DNA of 64,000 bases from Natronosalvus caseinilyticus. Lineage in GTDB: Archaea > Halobacteriota > Halobacteria > Halobacteriales > Natrialbaceae. Shown here one piece after another: positions 51,122-61,123 of the stretch. The notes beneath the pieces are model-generated. The model was not told the origin of the DNA, did not search any database, and saw only the letters and a program-made list of their open reading frames with translations. The translations under genes were made by a program, and so were the position numbers. Each line of letters starts with the position of its first letter. Position 1 is the first letter of the stretch. The stretch spans positions 62,001-126,000 of the forward strand of contig NZ_CP071596.1 in NCBI RefSeq assembly GCF_017357105.1, given 5' to 3'.

Positions 51122-51679
51122 ATGGCCACCGACACGGGAATCCTCACTGCCGACCAGCGCGAAAATCTTCAGGGGGAACTCCAACACGACGAGACGGAAC
51201 GACGGTACGTGAGAGAGCAAGTGCGAAACGCCATCGCCCGGGACGCTCTGGTCCTGTGGGAGAACCTTCAGCCCGACGATAGACGGTGGGTTTTCCGATC
51301 GACGGAGCACGGATCGGTCGACAGGTCGGCAGACGCCGATGAGGATCGGAAAGAGGACCGCCGAGAGGCCCTCCCCGTCGGCTCCGGAGCGGCCGCCCTC
51401 CTCGCGTTCCTCTACCTCGGTCTGGAGGAGCCAAACACCGACCGGCAAACGGAGGGCTTCGAAGCCACCCTCGGAAACGCGATGGAGCGGGTAGCGAGAC
51501 GAAACGGCTGGACGCTGGACGAGTTCGAGTTCACCGTTGAGTTCGATCGAGATCGGGACTTCGAGCAACTGCGACGGCGATTCGGTGAGGGCACGGCGAC
51601 GATCGAAGAGGCAACCGAGCTGCTCCGCCACGACGTCATTACAAACGCGGAGTACGCCGGATACGCCCAGACGCGGTAG
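51122..51679 (+). CDS. Conserved haloarchaeal protein of unknown function
   Basis: The 185-residue soluble protein begins MATDTGILTADQRENLQGEL and continues RRYVREQVRNAIARDALVLWENLQPDDRRWVF, a pattern I recall from many haloarchaeal proteins often near mobile or regulatory genes. A helical middle holds GAAALLAFLYLGL, and the C-terminus includes a charged ELLRHDVITNAEYAGY segment. No catalytic motif is visible. It may be DNA-associated, but I cannot name a function. It is on the same strand as the ABC exporter 217 bp downstream. Confidence 0.75.
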   Translation: MATDTGILTADQRENLQGELQHDETERRYVREQVRNAIARDALVLWENLQPDDRRWVFRSTEHGSVDRSADADEDRKEDRREALPVGSGAAALLAFLYLGLEEPNTDRQTEGFEATLGNAMERVARRNGWTLDEFEFTVEFDRDRDFEQLRRRFGEGTATIEEATELLRHDVITNAEYAGYAQTR

Positions 51680-51896
51680 GAGACGGGTTCCGTCGCGTTT
51701 AGCGGTGACGTCCGGGCTCGAAAAAGGCAGCGTCGCTCCCAGGGGCTCGACCGCGACCCCGTCGCGTACCGTCCGAGTGACGGCACATCTCCCTCGACGC
51801 CGGTGCGTATCTCCTACGGATAAGCAACCCATCTCGAACAGGCACGTCCTTCCGAAACCGTGGCCCGTTTACGTTTCGAAACGGTTCGACCATGTA

Positions 51897-53906
51897 GTGA
51901 GTACCGAGGACGAGACCCCGTTCGACGCCTACCGGGAGCACGTCGATCGACCGCTCTGGCGGCTCTTTCGCGAGTACGGACCCGGTCGACTGAGCTGGTT
52001 CGGCATCGGCATGGTCGCCAACTTCCTGGCCCGAATGGCGAGTCTGGTGCCGCCGCTGGTGCTGGGGGCGGCCATCGACGCCATCTTCGTCGGCGAGGGA
52101 GCCTACTCGCTGCCGGTTGTCCCCGACGCGTGGCTCCCGACGGAGAGCCTCGAGCAGTTCTGGTTCTCGATCACGGCCATCGCCGGCGCGTTCGTCGCCG
52201 TCGCCCTCTTCACCTGGATCTACGGGGTGTCGGCGAACCTCTTCGCCCACAGCGTCATGCACGCTGTCCGGGTCGACTGTTTCCGGAAGATGCAGAACCT
52301 CGACATGACCTTCTTCGACGACAAGCAGACCGGGGAGGTCATGGCCGTCCTCAACAACGACACCCAGAACTTAGAGCGATTCCTGGACAACGCCCTGATG
52401 AACTCCGCCCGGTTGCTCGTGATGGTCGGGGGCATCGCGGGCGTCCTCTTCTACCTGAACTGGCAGCTGGCGCTCGTCACGCTCGTCGCGGTGCCGGTGA
52501 TGTTCGCCTTCACGCTGTGGTTCATGCGCGTCATCGAGCCCCGATACGTCCGCCAGCGGTCCTCTGTCGGCTGGCTCAACACCCGCCTCGAGAACAGCCT
52601 CTCGGGGATGGACCTGACGAAGACGACCGCCAGCGAGGAGTACGAGGTCTCGCGGGTTCGGAAGGCCTCGAAGCGGCTGTTCGACGACACGATGGCCGTC
52701 CTCAAGCTCTCGTACGTCTACCGACCGGGGATGGAACTGCTCGCCGGCCTCGCTTTCGCCGCGACCTTCCTCGTCGGCGGCCTCTGGCTTACGAACGGCG
52801 CGGCGCCGGGCCCGTTCACGGGAACGCTCTCGGTTGGTGACTTCGTCACCTTCCTCTTTCTGACCCAGCGGATCGTCGCCCCGCTCGCGGAGGTCTCGAA
52901 CATCGTCGACCAGTACGAGAACGCGAAGGCCTCGAGCGAGCGCGTGTTCGGTCTGCGAGACATCCCCGTCTACGTCTCCGACCCCGACGACCCCGAGCCG
53001 CTCGAGGACGTCGCGGGCCGCGTCGAATACGACGACGTGACGTTCAGTTACGCGACCGGTGAGCGGCGGGCCATCGGTGGGGACGACACGTCGGGTGACG
53101 GTCTCGAGGCATCCGGCGACGGGAGTCCCGGAAACGATGGTGGCGGCGATAGCGACGGCAACGGTAGCGACGGCCAAGACGACGCAGAAATCGTCGTCGA
53201 GGACGTTTCGTTCACGGCGGAACCGGGCGACACCGTCGCCCTGGTCGGACCGACCGGCGCCGGCAAGTCGACCGTACTCAAACTCCTCCTGCGGCTCTAC
53301 GACGTCGACGACGGCGAGATACGGGTCGACGGCCACGACGTCCGCGACGTTCGCCTCGCGGACCTCCGGGAGTCCGTCGGCTACGTCAGCCAGGACACGT
53401 TCCTCTTCGACGGCACCATCGCGGACAACGTCCGGTACGGCCACTTCGACGCCTCCGACGAGGCCGTCCGCGAGGCCGCGAAGGCCGCCCAGGCCCACGA
53501 GTTCATCGAGGAGCTCCCCGAGGGCTACGAGACGCGGGTGGGCGAGCGCGGCGTCAAACTCTCGGGCGGCCAGCGCCAGCGGATCGCCATTGCCCGGACG
53601 GTCCTGCAGGACCCCGAGATCCTGATTCTGGACGAGGCGACGAGCGCCGTCGACACGAAGACCGAACTCCTGATCCAGCGCTCGATCGACCGCCTGACGG
53701 AAGGACGAACGACTCTCGCCATCGCCCACCGCCTCTCGACGATTCGCGAGGCGGACGCGATCCTCGTCCTCGAGGGCGGTCGGGTCGTCGAACGCGGCGA
53801 CCACGAGGAGCTGCTCGCGGCCGGCGGCCGATACGCGACGCTGTGGGAAGCGCAGGCCGGGACGCTCGATGAGGCGCTCGAGGCGATGGCCGACGGCGGG
53901 GACTGA
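51897..53906 (+). CDS. ABC exporter (MsbA/multidrug type), fused membrane and ATPase domains
   Basis: The 669-residue half-exporter has six membrane helices (about 40-340) and a nucleotide-binding domain with Walker A GPTGAGKST, Q-loop YVSQDTFLFDG, signature LSGGQRQRIAIART, Walker B ILILDEATSAVD and H-loop IAHRLST. It acts as a dimer exporting lipids or drugs. A Gly/Asp/Ser-rich insertion of about 45 residues interrupts the first strands of the ATPase domain (after FSYATGERRAIGG). I use the GTG at 51897, where family homology (DAYREHVDRPLWRLF) begins; the frame is open from 51537. Confidence 0.92.
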   Translation: MSTEDETPFDAYREHVDRPLWRLFREYGPGRLSWFGIGMVANFLARMASLVPPLVLGAAIDAIFVGEGAYSLPVVPDAWLPTESLEQFWFSITAIAGAFVAVALFTWIYGVSANLFAHSVMHAVRVDCFRKMQNLDMTFFDDKQTGEVMAVLNNDTQNLERFLDNALMNSARLLVMVGGIAGVLFYLNWQLALVTLVAVPVMFAFTLWFMRVIEPRYVRQRSSVGWLNTRLENSLSGMDLTKTTASEEYEVSRVRKASKRLFDDTMAVLKLSYVYRPGMELLAGLAFAATFLVGGLWLTNGAAPGPFTGTLSVGDFVTFLFLTQRIVAPLAEVSNIVDQYENAKASSERVFGLRDIPVYVSDPDDPEPLEDVAGRVEYDDVTFSYATGERRAIGGDDTSGDGLEASGDGSPGNDGGGDSDGNGSDGQDDAEIVVEDVSFTAEPGDTVALVGPTGAGKSTVLKLLLRLYDVDDGEIRVDGHDVRDVRLADLRESVGYVSQDTFLFDGTIADNVRYGHFDASDEAVREAAKAAQAHEFIEELPEGYETRVGERGVKLSGGQRQRIAIARTVLQDPEILILDEATSAVDTKTELLIQRSIDRLTEGRTTLAIAHRLSTIREADAILVLEGGRVVERGDHEELLAAGGRYATLWEAQAGTLDEALEAMADGGD

Positions 53907-53916
53907 GACGGATCGG

Positions 53917-54366
53917 TCAGGTCCCCGCCCGCCGAACGGACGCGACCAGGCGCCGGTGGAGGTCTCGGCGGACACCCGCTCGAGCGAGGACGACGACGGC
54001 GAGCGGGGTGGCGCTGACGAGGGTGAACAGGCCGCCGAAGAAGACGCCCCCGCCGGTTCCGGCGTAGAGCGTGTAGAGGCTGAGCGACGCCCACCAGAGC
54101 GTCAGCGCCCCGAATCCAAGTGCCGCTAACTGACCGACGCGGAGTCCCAGTCCCTCCCTCACCACGCCAACAATGACGAGGATTGCCAGCACACCCGGCA
54201 ACACGAGTTCGGGGTCGATCGGAACGGAACCCAGTTTCGGCCACGACGGCCACGGCAGGGGCCGGTTGGCGAGCAGGACGACGTCGACGAATAGTACGAA
54301 GACTGCGAACACGACTTCGCTCCCTCGATGCAGGGCGCCGGGCGGGCGAATCATCTCGTTTCTCAC
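53917..54366 (-). CDS. Small four-helix membrane protein
   Basis: The 149-residue protein has four hydrophobic segments (about 20-36, 54-70, 77-100 and 108-128) and a short charged C-terminus (RAGVRRDLHRRLVASVRR). I recognise no family. It converges with the ABC exporter and has only 10 bp between the stops. The start could be the Met at 54366 or at 54354. Confidence 0.65.
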   Translation of the reverse strand: MRNEMIRPPGALHRGSEVVFAVFVLFVDVVLLANRPLPWPSWPKLGSVPIDPELVLPGVLAILVIVGVVREGLGLRVGQLAALGFGALTLWWASLSLYTLYAGTGGGVFFGGLFTLVSATPLAVVVLARAGVRRDLHRRLVASVRRAGT

Positions 54367-54490
54367 TCGTCAGATAAGCGTAAAAACATTTCCACGAGCC
54401 TGGTTCGCTCGAGTCCGTCAGTGGGTCTCGAGGGGGCACAGCAGCGCTCCAGCCGAGGAAGGGGCGCTCATCGACGGTTTCGAGCGCCGA

Positions 54491-55252
54491 TCAGGCGTCG
54501 TCCGCCACGGCCATCGGCCCGTCGACGGTCGCTCGGAGGGTGAACTCGGGGTCACCCTCGTCGGGCTCGAGGTATCCCACGGCGAACCCGGTGTACGCGA
54601 GGCCGCGCTCGAGTGCGAGATCGAACGAGGCGACGGTCGTCTCCGAATCACCGGCCGGCCGCACGTCGAGTGTGTAGTCGGCGGCAGGAATCGCAACGTA
54701 GTTCGTCGCGTCGCCGAACGCGAGGTCCTCGACGACGGGGGTGTCACCGTCGTTGACGTAGAGGTCGACGGCCGGCGCGTCGGGTGAGGCGTGGACGGCT
54801 CGAAGCAGGACGGAGCCGTCGTCGACCAGCACGTGCGGGCGGAAAGTACCACCCTCGAGTTCGCCGATGGCGGCGACCGTGTAGAACGCCCGGCCGAGCC
54901 AGAGGTCGCCCTCGAAGGCCACGGTGTCGGCATCGCCCGCTGCCGTGATCGTGACGGTGTAGGTCCCGGGCTGTAGCTCGAGGTACGGCGTCAGGCTCTC
55001 GTAGGCCAGGTCCGCGATGACCCGGTCGCCGTCGACGTAGACGTCGACGTTCGGTGCGTCGGGCGAAAAGTGCGCGACGCGGACGGCCGTCAGCGGCGTC
55101 TGACGGTCGTCGGCGCCGTTCCCCTCGTGGTCGTCGTCCGATTCCCGTTCGTCGTCTTCGTGTTCGCCTGCGGCGAAGACGGTTCCACTTGTCGCGGCGA
55201 CGCCACCGGCGAGGCCGAGTGCGGCAAGCGTCCGTCGTCGTGAGACTGGCAT
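54491..55252 (-). CDS. DUF4397 protein with Tat signal
   Basis: The 253-residue protein starts MPVSRRRTLAALGLAGG, a Tat signal, followed by an acidic linker and two DUF4397 repeats (about 55-145 and 150-240). The repeat hallmarks are VRVAHFSPDAPNVDVYVDG and LRAVHASPDAPAVDLYVND. Such proteins are secreted, in bacteria and archaea, and are poorly understood. It diverges from the large CARDB-repeat protein. The frame is open upstream, but the Tat start at 55252 is clear. Confidence 0.88.
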   Translation of the reverse strand: MPVSRRRTLAALGLAGGVAATSGTVFAAGEHEDDERESDDDHEGNGADDRQTPLTAVRVAHFSPDAPNVDVYVDGDRVIADLAYESLTPYLELQPGTYTVTITAAGDADTVAFEGDLWLGRAFYTVAAIGELEGGTFRPHVLVDDGSVLLRAVHASPDAPAVDLYVNDGDTPVVEDLAFGDATNYVAIPAADYTLDVRPAGDSETTVASFDLALERGLAYTGFAVGYLEPDEGDPEFTLRATVDGPMAVADDA

Positions 55253-55498
55253 GGTGTGAGCGAGTTGGAGGACAGAGGAGCCATAAACCACTACGTCAGT
55301 TACGATGACAGTCGGCGCGAAGCCTCGTCCTACGCCGTTCGCTCGAGAACGACAGTCCGCATAGCGAGGACGTACTCGCGTTTCCGGCCACGGGAGGCTC
55401 GTCGAACCAATGTCACCGACCGTGAAACTCATCGTCACGTGGTTAATTTCAAATTTACCCAATAGAATATATTGCCTTTCGCCCGCGTAGCCACTCGC

Positions 55499-58369
55499 AT
55501 GCGCCGAAGAGGCTATCTGGTGGGACTCGGCACCAGCGTCGGGGTGCTCGTCTCGGTCACCGACGGGGGGCTCGCGACGGCCACGGACCTGTCGGTGCGG
55601 ATCCTCGAGACGAACGACCCCATCGAGGCCGGCGAGTACCTGACCGTCACGGCGGAGGTAACGAACACGACTGCATCGGAACTCGAGGTCACAGCCGAGT
55701 TTCTCGTGGGCGGCGATCCGGTCGGCGGTCGCTGGACATTCCTACTCGAGGGCGGCGAGACCCGCGACCTCGAGTTCAGCCACCTGACCTATCCCGTCCG
55801 TCAGGACGTCGAGTTTCCGGTCCGCGTGGAGACGCGAGATGGGAGCGACGAGCGACTCGTCACCGTGACCGGCATCGACGACCTGCCGGCCGACCGCGTG
55901 CGACCCGGCTCACAGGTCACGGTCGCGCCCGGATCGACAGTCCAGTTCGAGACCGAACCCGACGACGCGGAGAGCTACGGCGGGGTCACGCACTGGTACG
56001 TCGACGACGAGTACGCCGGCTGGTCGATGGGGCCGTGGCAGGCGGAGTACTTCGGCTGGACGGGTCGTGACTACTGGCAGTACACCTTCGACGAGCCCGG
56101 CACCTACACCGTTCGAGCGAGCGTCGGCCAGGAAGGGGCGAACGCGACCGCCGAGTGGACCGTCGAGGTCGCCGAGGGCGGGCACGACGGCCCGGCCGTC
56201 GAGGCGGTTCGCCCCGTGCCCGGCCGGCTCGCCGTCGGCAACGAAGAGACGGTCGAACTCGCCGTCGACGTTACCGACGCCGAGGGGCGCCTCGAGGAGG
56301 TCGTCTGGTGGCTCGGCCACGCCGACCGCATCCTCGAAATCTCCTCGGTCTCGGGCTCATCGGACACCGCAACGCTCGAGGTCGACGGGGCCTCGCTCTG
56401 TCACGGGTGTCCGGTGATCGTCTGGGTTCGCTCGAGCGACGGCACCGTGACGACGGCCCAGCCGTGGACGCCCGTCGAACCCGATGGCGGCCACCTGCAC
56501 GTCTCGATTCAGGAGTCGAACGACCCAGTCGGCGCCGGCGAGCCCCTCGAGTTCGTCCTCGACCTCGAGAACGTCGGCCCGGAGGCGGCGACGCGAGAGG
56601 TCTCGATGGTCGTCGGCGGTGAGGTGGTCGACACCCTGACTACCGAAGTCGACGGCGGCGGGACGGACTCGCTGACCCTCGGCTACGACACCTACCCCGT
56701 CCGCCAGGACGTCGAGTTCCCCGTCTGGGTGACGACCGGGGACGACGCCGACCACCGAACCGTCTCGGTGTACGCCGACGGTGTGGCCGACCTCGAGATA
56801 CGAATCCTCGAGACCAATGCGCCGGTCGCAGCAGGCGAGGTGCTCTCGGTGCTCGCGGAGGTCGAGAACGTGGGAACCGAATCCATGACGCGAGACGTTC
56901 ACCTCGTGGCGGGCGATCGCGTCGCGAGCGAGCAGGTGTCTCTCGACCCTGGCGCGGTCGAGACCCTCGAACTGGGCTACGAGACCTATCCCGTCCGCCG
57001 AAACGTCGAATTTCCCGTGTCGGTGTGGACCGAGGGGGCCTGCGACCGCCGACTCGTGCGGGTCTACGCCGAAGGGGTCCCCCCGCTCGTACCGCGAATC
57101 AGCGAGGTGAACGACCCCGTCACTGGCGGTGAGCGCCTCGAGGTGACGGTCGAACTCGAGAACCGGAGCGACGGACGCGCGAGCGAGGACGTCTCACTGG
57201 TCGTCGGCGGCGAGACCGTCGATTCGGCGTCGGCGACCGTCGAGGGTGGCGAGACGGAAACGCTCGCGCTGGGCTACGAAACGTATCCCGTCCGCCAGGA
57301 CGTCGAGTTCCCAATCACCGTCGTCGCGGGCGAGGAGCGAGACGAACGGACGGTCTCGGTTCGTGGGGTCGACGGTGGTGGTGGCGATGGGGACGACGAC
57401 GACGATGGGAGTGACGACGACGATGACGAAGAGGGAGACGGTGACGGCGAAGACGACGGAGACGAAACTGAGGACCTCGAGGTCACCTTCGTCGACTGCT
57501 CGCGCGTCGAGGTCACCGGTACCTTCGAAGACGGCGACACGATTATGGCCCACACCGCGTTCAACACCGACCACGGGATCGGAACGACCGCCGGCGAAGA
57601 CTTCGTCACCATCGGCGAACACGTCCCCGCCCCCTTCTCCGGCACGGTCGTCTTCGAAATCGGCGACGAGCGTGGCGTCTCTGGAGACGGCTCGAGCGCC
57701 ACCGTCACCGTCGAAGACTACGGCGTGTTGGGGACGGCGATCACCGGAATCGGCGGCCCGAGCGCGATCGGGCCCGAGACGACCCACTCGAACCCCCACG
57801 ATTGCAGTGAGTCGATCGCCCCGATTCCGCCGGAACTCGAGGTCGCGTCCGTCTCACCCGCGGGGGACGGCTACGACGTGACCTTCGGCTACACGAACGA
57901 CAACGAGGTATCGATAATCGTCGGGAGTTCGTTCACTACGGGGACCGCGAGTAGCCAGCCCCCGAACGAACTCACAGCCGGCGGCGGGTCGTTCACCGCG
58001 CGGTGGACGCCCCAGAGCGGAGACGAGCGCCTCGAGTGGACGGTCGACCTCTCGGCGTTCGGAGGGCAGGAGCCAATACGGGTGGCGACGCAGGCGGCGA
58101 GTGCGTACGGTGACGGCGAGGAGCCCAGTAGTGACGACGGCGCGGAAACTGACGATGATGGTGAGACAACCGACGGAGCGAACACAGACGGCGATGGCGA
58201 GACCGATGGCGAAGGTAGTGAAAACGACGACGCAACCGACGATACGAACGAGACGAGCGACACAGGAGGTGGCCAAACGGATGGCACAGACGCTGGAGGT
58301 AGTGGCGACGGCGAGAGTACCGACGATGGAACCGAAGACACAGACGAGAACGCCTCGAGCGACGGATAA
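55499..58369 (+). CDS. Large secreted CARDB-like repeat protein
   Basis: The 956-residue protein has a short basic and hydrophobic start (RRRGYLVGLGTSVGVLVSVT) that is probably a signal. Four CARDB-like repeats follow, each carrying TYPVR(Q/R)(D/N)VEFPV at the end (about 30-125, 330-425, 430-525 and 528-620), with a PKD-like region between the first and second. An Asp-rich linker (about 620-660), a beta domain with VTFVDCSRVEVTG, and a second domain with VTFGYTNDNEVSIIVGSSF lead to an acidic Thr/Gly/Asp-rich tail. No PGF-CTERM anchor is present. A surface adhesion or structural role is plausible. Confidence 0.82.
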   Translation: MRRRGYLVGLGTSVGVLVSVTDGGLATATDLSVRILETNDPIEAGEYLTVTAEVTNTTASELEVTAEFLVGGDPVGGRWTFLLEGGETRDLEFSHLTYPVRQDVEFPVRVETRDGSDERLVTVTGIDDLPADRVRPGSQVTVAPGSTVQFETEPDDAESYGGVTHWYVDDEYAGWSMGPWQAEYFGWTGRDYWQYTFDEPGTYTVRASVGQEGANATAEWTVEVAEGGHDGPAVEAVRPVPGRLAVGNEETVELAVDVTDAEGRLEEVVWWLGHADRILEISSVSGSSDTATLEVDGASLCHGCPVIVWVRSSDGTVTTAQPWTPVEPDGGHLHVSIQESNDPVGAGEPLEFVLDLENVGPEAATREVSMVVGGEVVDTLTTEVDGGGTDSLTLGYDTYPVRQDVEFPVWVTTGDDADHRTVSVYADGVADLEIRILETNAPVAAGEVLSVLAEVENVGTESMTRDVHLVAGDRVASEQVSLDPGAVETLELGYETYPVRRNVEFPVSVWTEGACDRRLVRVYAEGVPPLVPRISEVNDPVTGGERLEVTVELENRSDGRASEDVSLVVGGETVDSASATVEGGETETLALGYETYPVRQDVEFPITVVAGEERDERTVSVRGVDGGGGDGDDDDDGSDDDDDEEGDGDGEDDGDETEDLEVTFVDCSRVEVTGTFEDGDTIMAHTAFNTDHGIGTTAGEDFVTIGEHVPAPFSGTVVFEIGDERGVSGDGSSATVTVEDYGVLGTAITGIGGPSAIGPETTHSNPHDCSESIAPIPPELEVASVSPAGDGYDVTFGYTNDNEVSIIVGSSFTTGTASSQPPNELTAGGGSFTARWTPQSGDERLEWTVDLSAFGGQEPIRVATQAASAYGDGEEPSSDDGAETDDDGETTDGANTDGDGETDGEGSENDDATDDTNETSDTGGGQTDGTDAGGSGDGESTDDGTEDTDENASSDG

Positions 58370-58478
58370 TCTCCACCTCGAGGGAGGCCACCGTGCACTC
58401 GAGTACGCCGACTTCCCGAATTGCTCTCGAGGCCACGTCCTCGAAAACGTCAAATAGTCTTAAATACAATACGATCGC

Positions 58479-58865
58479 ATGGTCTCCCGCGACACCCGCG
58501 TCCATCTGGTCGCCATCGCCCTCGCGATTGCCATCTTCGCCGTCGTCTCGAGGTTCGACTTCGCGACCGACGGTCCCGAATACCTCGTCGCCTTCCTCGT
58601 GAGCTACGGCATCATCTTCGGGGGCGCGCACCTCTACCTGGCCGCTCGCGGCGACGACGGCATGGTCCCGGCCGAATCCCGCTGGCGGTACGTCGCCGTC
58701 GTCGCCGTCTTCCTCCTGGTCGGCGGGCTCCTGTGGGTCGCTGGCGACGCCGCACTCGGTCCCGTCACCGTTCGACAGGTCGGTCTCGCGGTGCTCGCCC
58801 TCACAGCTCTGGTCTACCTCGCCGTCGAATCCGTGTCGGGGTATCGGGCGACGCAACTCGAGTGA
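58479..58865 (+). CDS. Small haloarchaeal membrane protein, four helices
   Basis: The 128-residue protein has four hydrophobic helices (about 8-26, 36-54, 71-88 and 98-115) separated by short charged loops. No catalytic motif or known family is recognised. It follows the CARDB-repeat gene by 109 bp and converges with citrate synthase. Confidence 0.68.
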   Translation: MVSRDTRVHLVAIALAIAIFAVVSRFDFATDGPEYLVAFLVSYGIIFGGAHLYLAARGDDGMVPAESRWRYVAVVAVFLLVGGLLWVAGDAALGPVTVRQVGLAVLALTALVYLAVESVSGYRATQLE

Positions 58866-58904
58866 TGGGGAATTCAGAACGAAAACGGATCGAACTGCCT
58901 ACCG

Positions 58905-60053
58905 CTACCGCTCCTCGAGCGGCACGAACGTCTGGTCCTCGGGACCCGTGTAGCGCGCTCGCGGGCGGATGAGTCGATTGTCACGCTGGTACTCGAGCAC
59001 GTGGGCGATCCAGCCGCCGGCGCGGCTCATCGCGAAGATGGGTGTGTACGTGTCGATCGGGATCCCAAGCTGGTAGTAGACCGACCCGGAGTAGAAGTCG
59101 ACGTTGGGGGCGATGCCCTTCTCGACGAGGCCTTTCTCCTCGGTGAGGTAGTCCTCGATTGTCGTGGTGATCTCGTACCAGGTGTCGTCGCCGGTCTCGG
59201 CGAGTTCCGCGCTCCGCCGTTGGAGGATCTTCGCGCGGGGGTCCTTGACGTTGTAGACGCGGTGCCCGAAGCCGGGAATGCGTCGACCTTCGTCGGTCGC
59301 CTGCTCGACCCAGTCGCGCGGATCAAGGTGGCTCTCTTCGATCTCGAACAGGACCTCCATGACGTCCTGATTGGCACCGCCGTGGAGCGGGCCCGAAAGC
59401 GCCCCGACACCGCCGGTCAGCGAACTGTAGACGTCGGCCATCGTCGAACCGATCACCATCGCGGTGAACGTCGAGGCGTTCAGGCCGTGGTCGGCGTGGA
59501 GGATGAGCGCCTGGTCGAACGTCTCGGCGGCGACGTCGTCGGGTTCCTCGCCCGTGAACATGTAGAGGAAGTTCGCCGCGTGCCCGAGGTCGGGGTCGGG
59601 GTCGACTGGCTCCTCGCCCTGACGAAAGCGTTCGAAGGCGGCTAGGACGGTTGGGATCTTGGCGGTGATCCGGCGTCCCTTCCGCAGCGACGCGTCGAAA
59701 TCCTCGGCACCGACGTCGCTCTCGGATTCCATCGCCGAGAGCATCGACGTCGCGGTCCGGAGTGCGGCCATCGGCGTCTCGTCGGCCTCGGCCAGGCTTC
59801 GAACGGCCTCGAGGATGGCGTCGTCGACGGCTCGCTCGGCGACCATCGCGTCGGTGAACGACTCGAGTTCGTCCGCGTCGGGGAGTTCGCCGTGCCAGAG
59901 CAAGTAGAGTACCTCCTCGTAGCTGGCCCCCTCCGCGAGCTCCTCGATCGGGTATCCCCGGTAGATCAGTCGACCGGCGTCACCGTCGATCGAGCTGAGC
60001 TGGGATTCGGCAACCAACACACCCTCGAGCCCTTTCTTCAGATCGTCAGCCAT
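58905..60053 (-). CDS. gltA: Citrate synthase
   Basis: This enzyme condenses acetyl-CoA and oxaloacetate to citrate, the first step of the TCA cycle. The 382-residue protein shows the catalytic triad: His in LILHADHGLNASTF, His in LSGPLHGGANQDVME, and Asp in APNVDFYSGSVYYQLG. RIPGFGHRVYNVKDPRAKIL and the CoA-binding C-terminus (RPRARYTGP) are also present. Length and pattern match archaeal/Gram-positive type II citrate synthases; a 2-methylcitrate synthase role cannot be excluded. It is monocistronic. Confidence 0.95.
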   Translation of the reverse strand: MADDLKKGLEGVLVAESQLSSIDGDAGRLIYRGYPIEELAEGASYEEVLYLLWHGELPDADELESFTDAMVAERAVDDAILEAVRSLAEADETPMAALRTATSMLSAMESESDVGAEDFDASLRKGRRITAKIPTVLAAFERFRQGEEPVDPDPDLGHAANFLYMFTGEEPDDVAAETFDQALILHADHGLNASTFTAMVIGSTMADVYSSLTGGVGALSGPLHGGANQDVMEVLFEIEESHLDPRDWVEQATDEGRRIPGFGHRVYNVKDPRAKILQRRSAELAETGDDTWYEITTTIEDYLTEEKGLVEKGIAPNVDFYSGSVYYQLGIPIDTYTPIFAMSRAGGWIAHVLEYQRDNRLIRPRARYTGPEDQTFVPLEER

Positions 60054-60210
60054 AGCAGGAACTTTCGTGCGGGATTGGAAAAGTATTGCCGTTTGCCCGT
60101 TGGCACCATGGCACTCGTCCCGACGTCTGCATCGGTATCTGTCGGATCAGAATCTCGAACGGGCGGCCTCGAGTCGGCTCTCGCTCGGTCGACGATCGAT
60201 TCGATATAAA

Positions 60211-60516
60211 CTATTCGTCCGCAGACAGCTCCCGCGAGAGACCGACGGCGGCGTACACCGTCAACGCGATCCAGACGGTGCCGGCGCTGGTCGTCGCGAG
60301 GACGAATGCCAGCGCGAGCAGGTACCCCGACTGCTGGCTCGAGCCGGGGATGACGACGAAGAAGGCGAAGACCGCAGCGGTAAACGCGACCCCGACGAAC
60401 AGCGAGATGACGGCGTTTCGCCTGACGTCGAGGGCCTCGAGCAGGGCCGCCGTCGGCGGGCGGTCCGGACGGTCCGGTGACGGTGACACGTTTCGATCTT
60501 TCGACCGGGCGTACAA
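60211..60516 (-). CDS. Two-to-three helix haloarchaeal membrane protein
   Basis: The 101-residue protein has a Pro-rich start (SPSPDRPDRPP) and helices at about 33-51, 58-78 and 80-95 followed by a short acidic tail. A GTG at 60489 is an alternative start that removes the first nine residues. It resembles small membrane proteins widespread in haloarchaea, with unknown function. Confidence 0.65.
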   Translation of the reverse strand: MYARSKDRNVSPSPDRPDRPPTAALLEALDVRRNAVISLFVGVAFTAAVFAFFVVIPGSSQQSGYLLALAFVLATTSAGTVWIALTVYAAVGLSRELSADE

Positions 60517-60538
60517 AGCCGCGTCGGATTTGGCGAGG

Positions 60539-61123
60539 TCAAAACCCCAGCACGACCCACGAGACGCCGACGAAGATGAGCATGCCGAAGACGTCGACGA
60601 CGTTCGTCACGATCGGGATCGTCAGGTCGTCGGGATCGACGCCGAGCCGATAGGAGGCGTACGTCGCGCCGAAACTGCAGACGATGGCGATGACGGCGAT
60701 CGAGATGCCGCTGACCAGGGCGATGAACAGCAGCGTCGGGAGGGCGACGCCGACACCGAGCGCGAGACCGAGCAGGTACGACCCAATAGCGAGCACCGTA
60801 AAGACCGTCACCGCCAGCGCGAGGATGGCGGCGATGTTCGCCCAGAGACCAGTATCCCGCACGTCGAACGTCGCGACGCCCAGGTGGAGACGACTCGAGA
60901 GCCGCGAACTCAAGATTGCGCCGAGGTTGCCGCCGAGTCCGACCATGGTGGGAACCATGATCGCGAGCACGCGATACTCCTCGAGGAGTGCTTCTGCGCG
61001 GTCGAGGGTGATCCCGGCCGCGAGGACGATGACCGAGAGCACGATCAGCAGGGGGAACATCGTGGAGACGATCGATCGGGCGCTCCAGGAGCCCAGCGAG
61101 CGATCCGTAGAGAGAATCGACAT
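60539..61123 (-). CDS. MgtE/SLC41-type transporter half (second)
   Basis: The 194-residue protein is the membrane domain of MgtE/SLC41 divalent cation transporters: about five helices, with RAEALLEEYRVLAIMVPTMVG, GLGGNLGAILSSRLSSRLHLG, and a C-terminal DPDDLTIPIVTNVVDVFGM. It lacks the cytosolic N and CBS domains. Its ATG overlaps the stop of the partner gene upstream, so the two halves are translated together and probably pair. Confidence 0.88.
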   Translation of the reverse strand: MSILSTDRSLGSWSARSIVSTMFPLLIVLSVIVLAAGITLDRAEALLEEYRVLAIMVPTMVGLGGNLGAILSSRLSSRLHLGVATFDVRDTGLWANIAAILALAVTVFTVLAIGSYLLGLALGVGVALPTLLFIALVSGISIAVIAIVCSFGATYASYRLGVDPDDLTIPIVTNVVDVFGMLIFVGVSWVVLGF

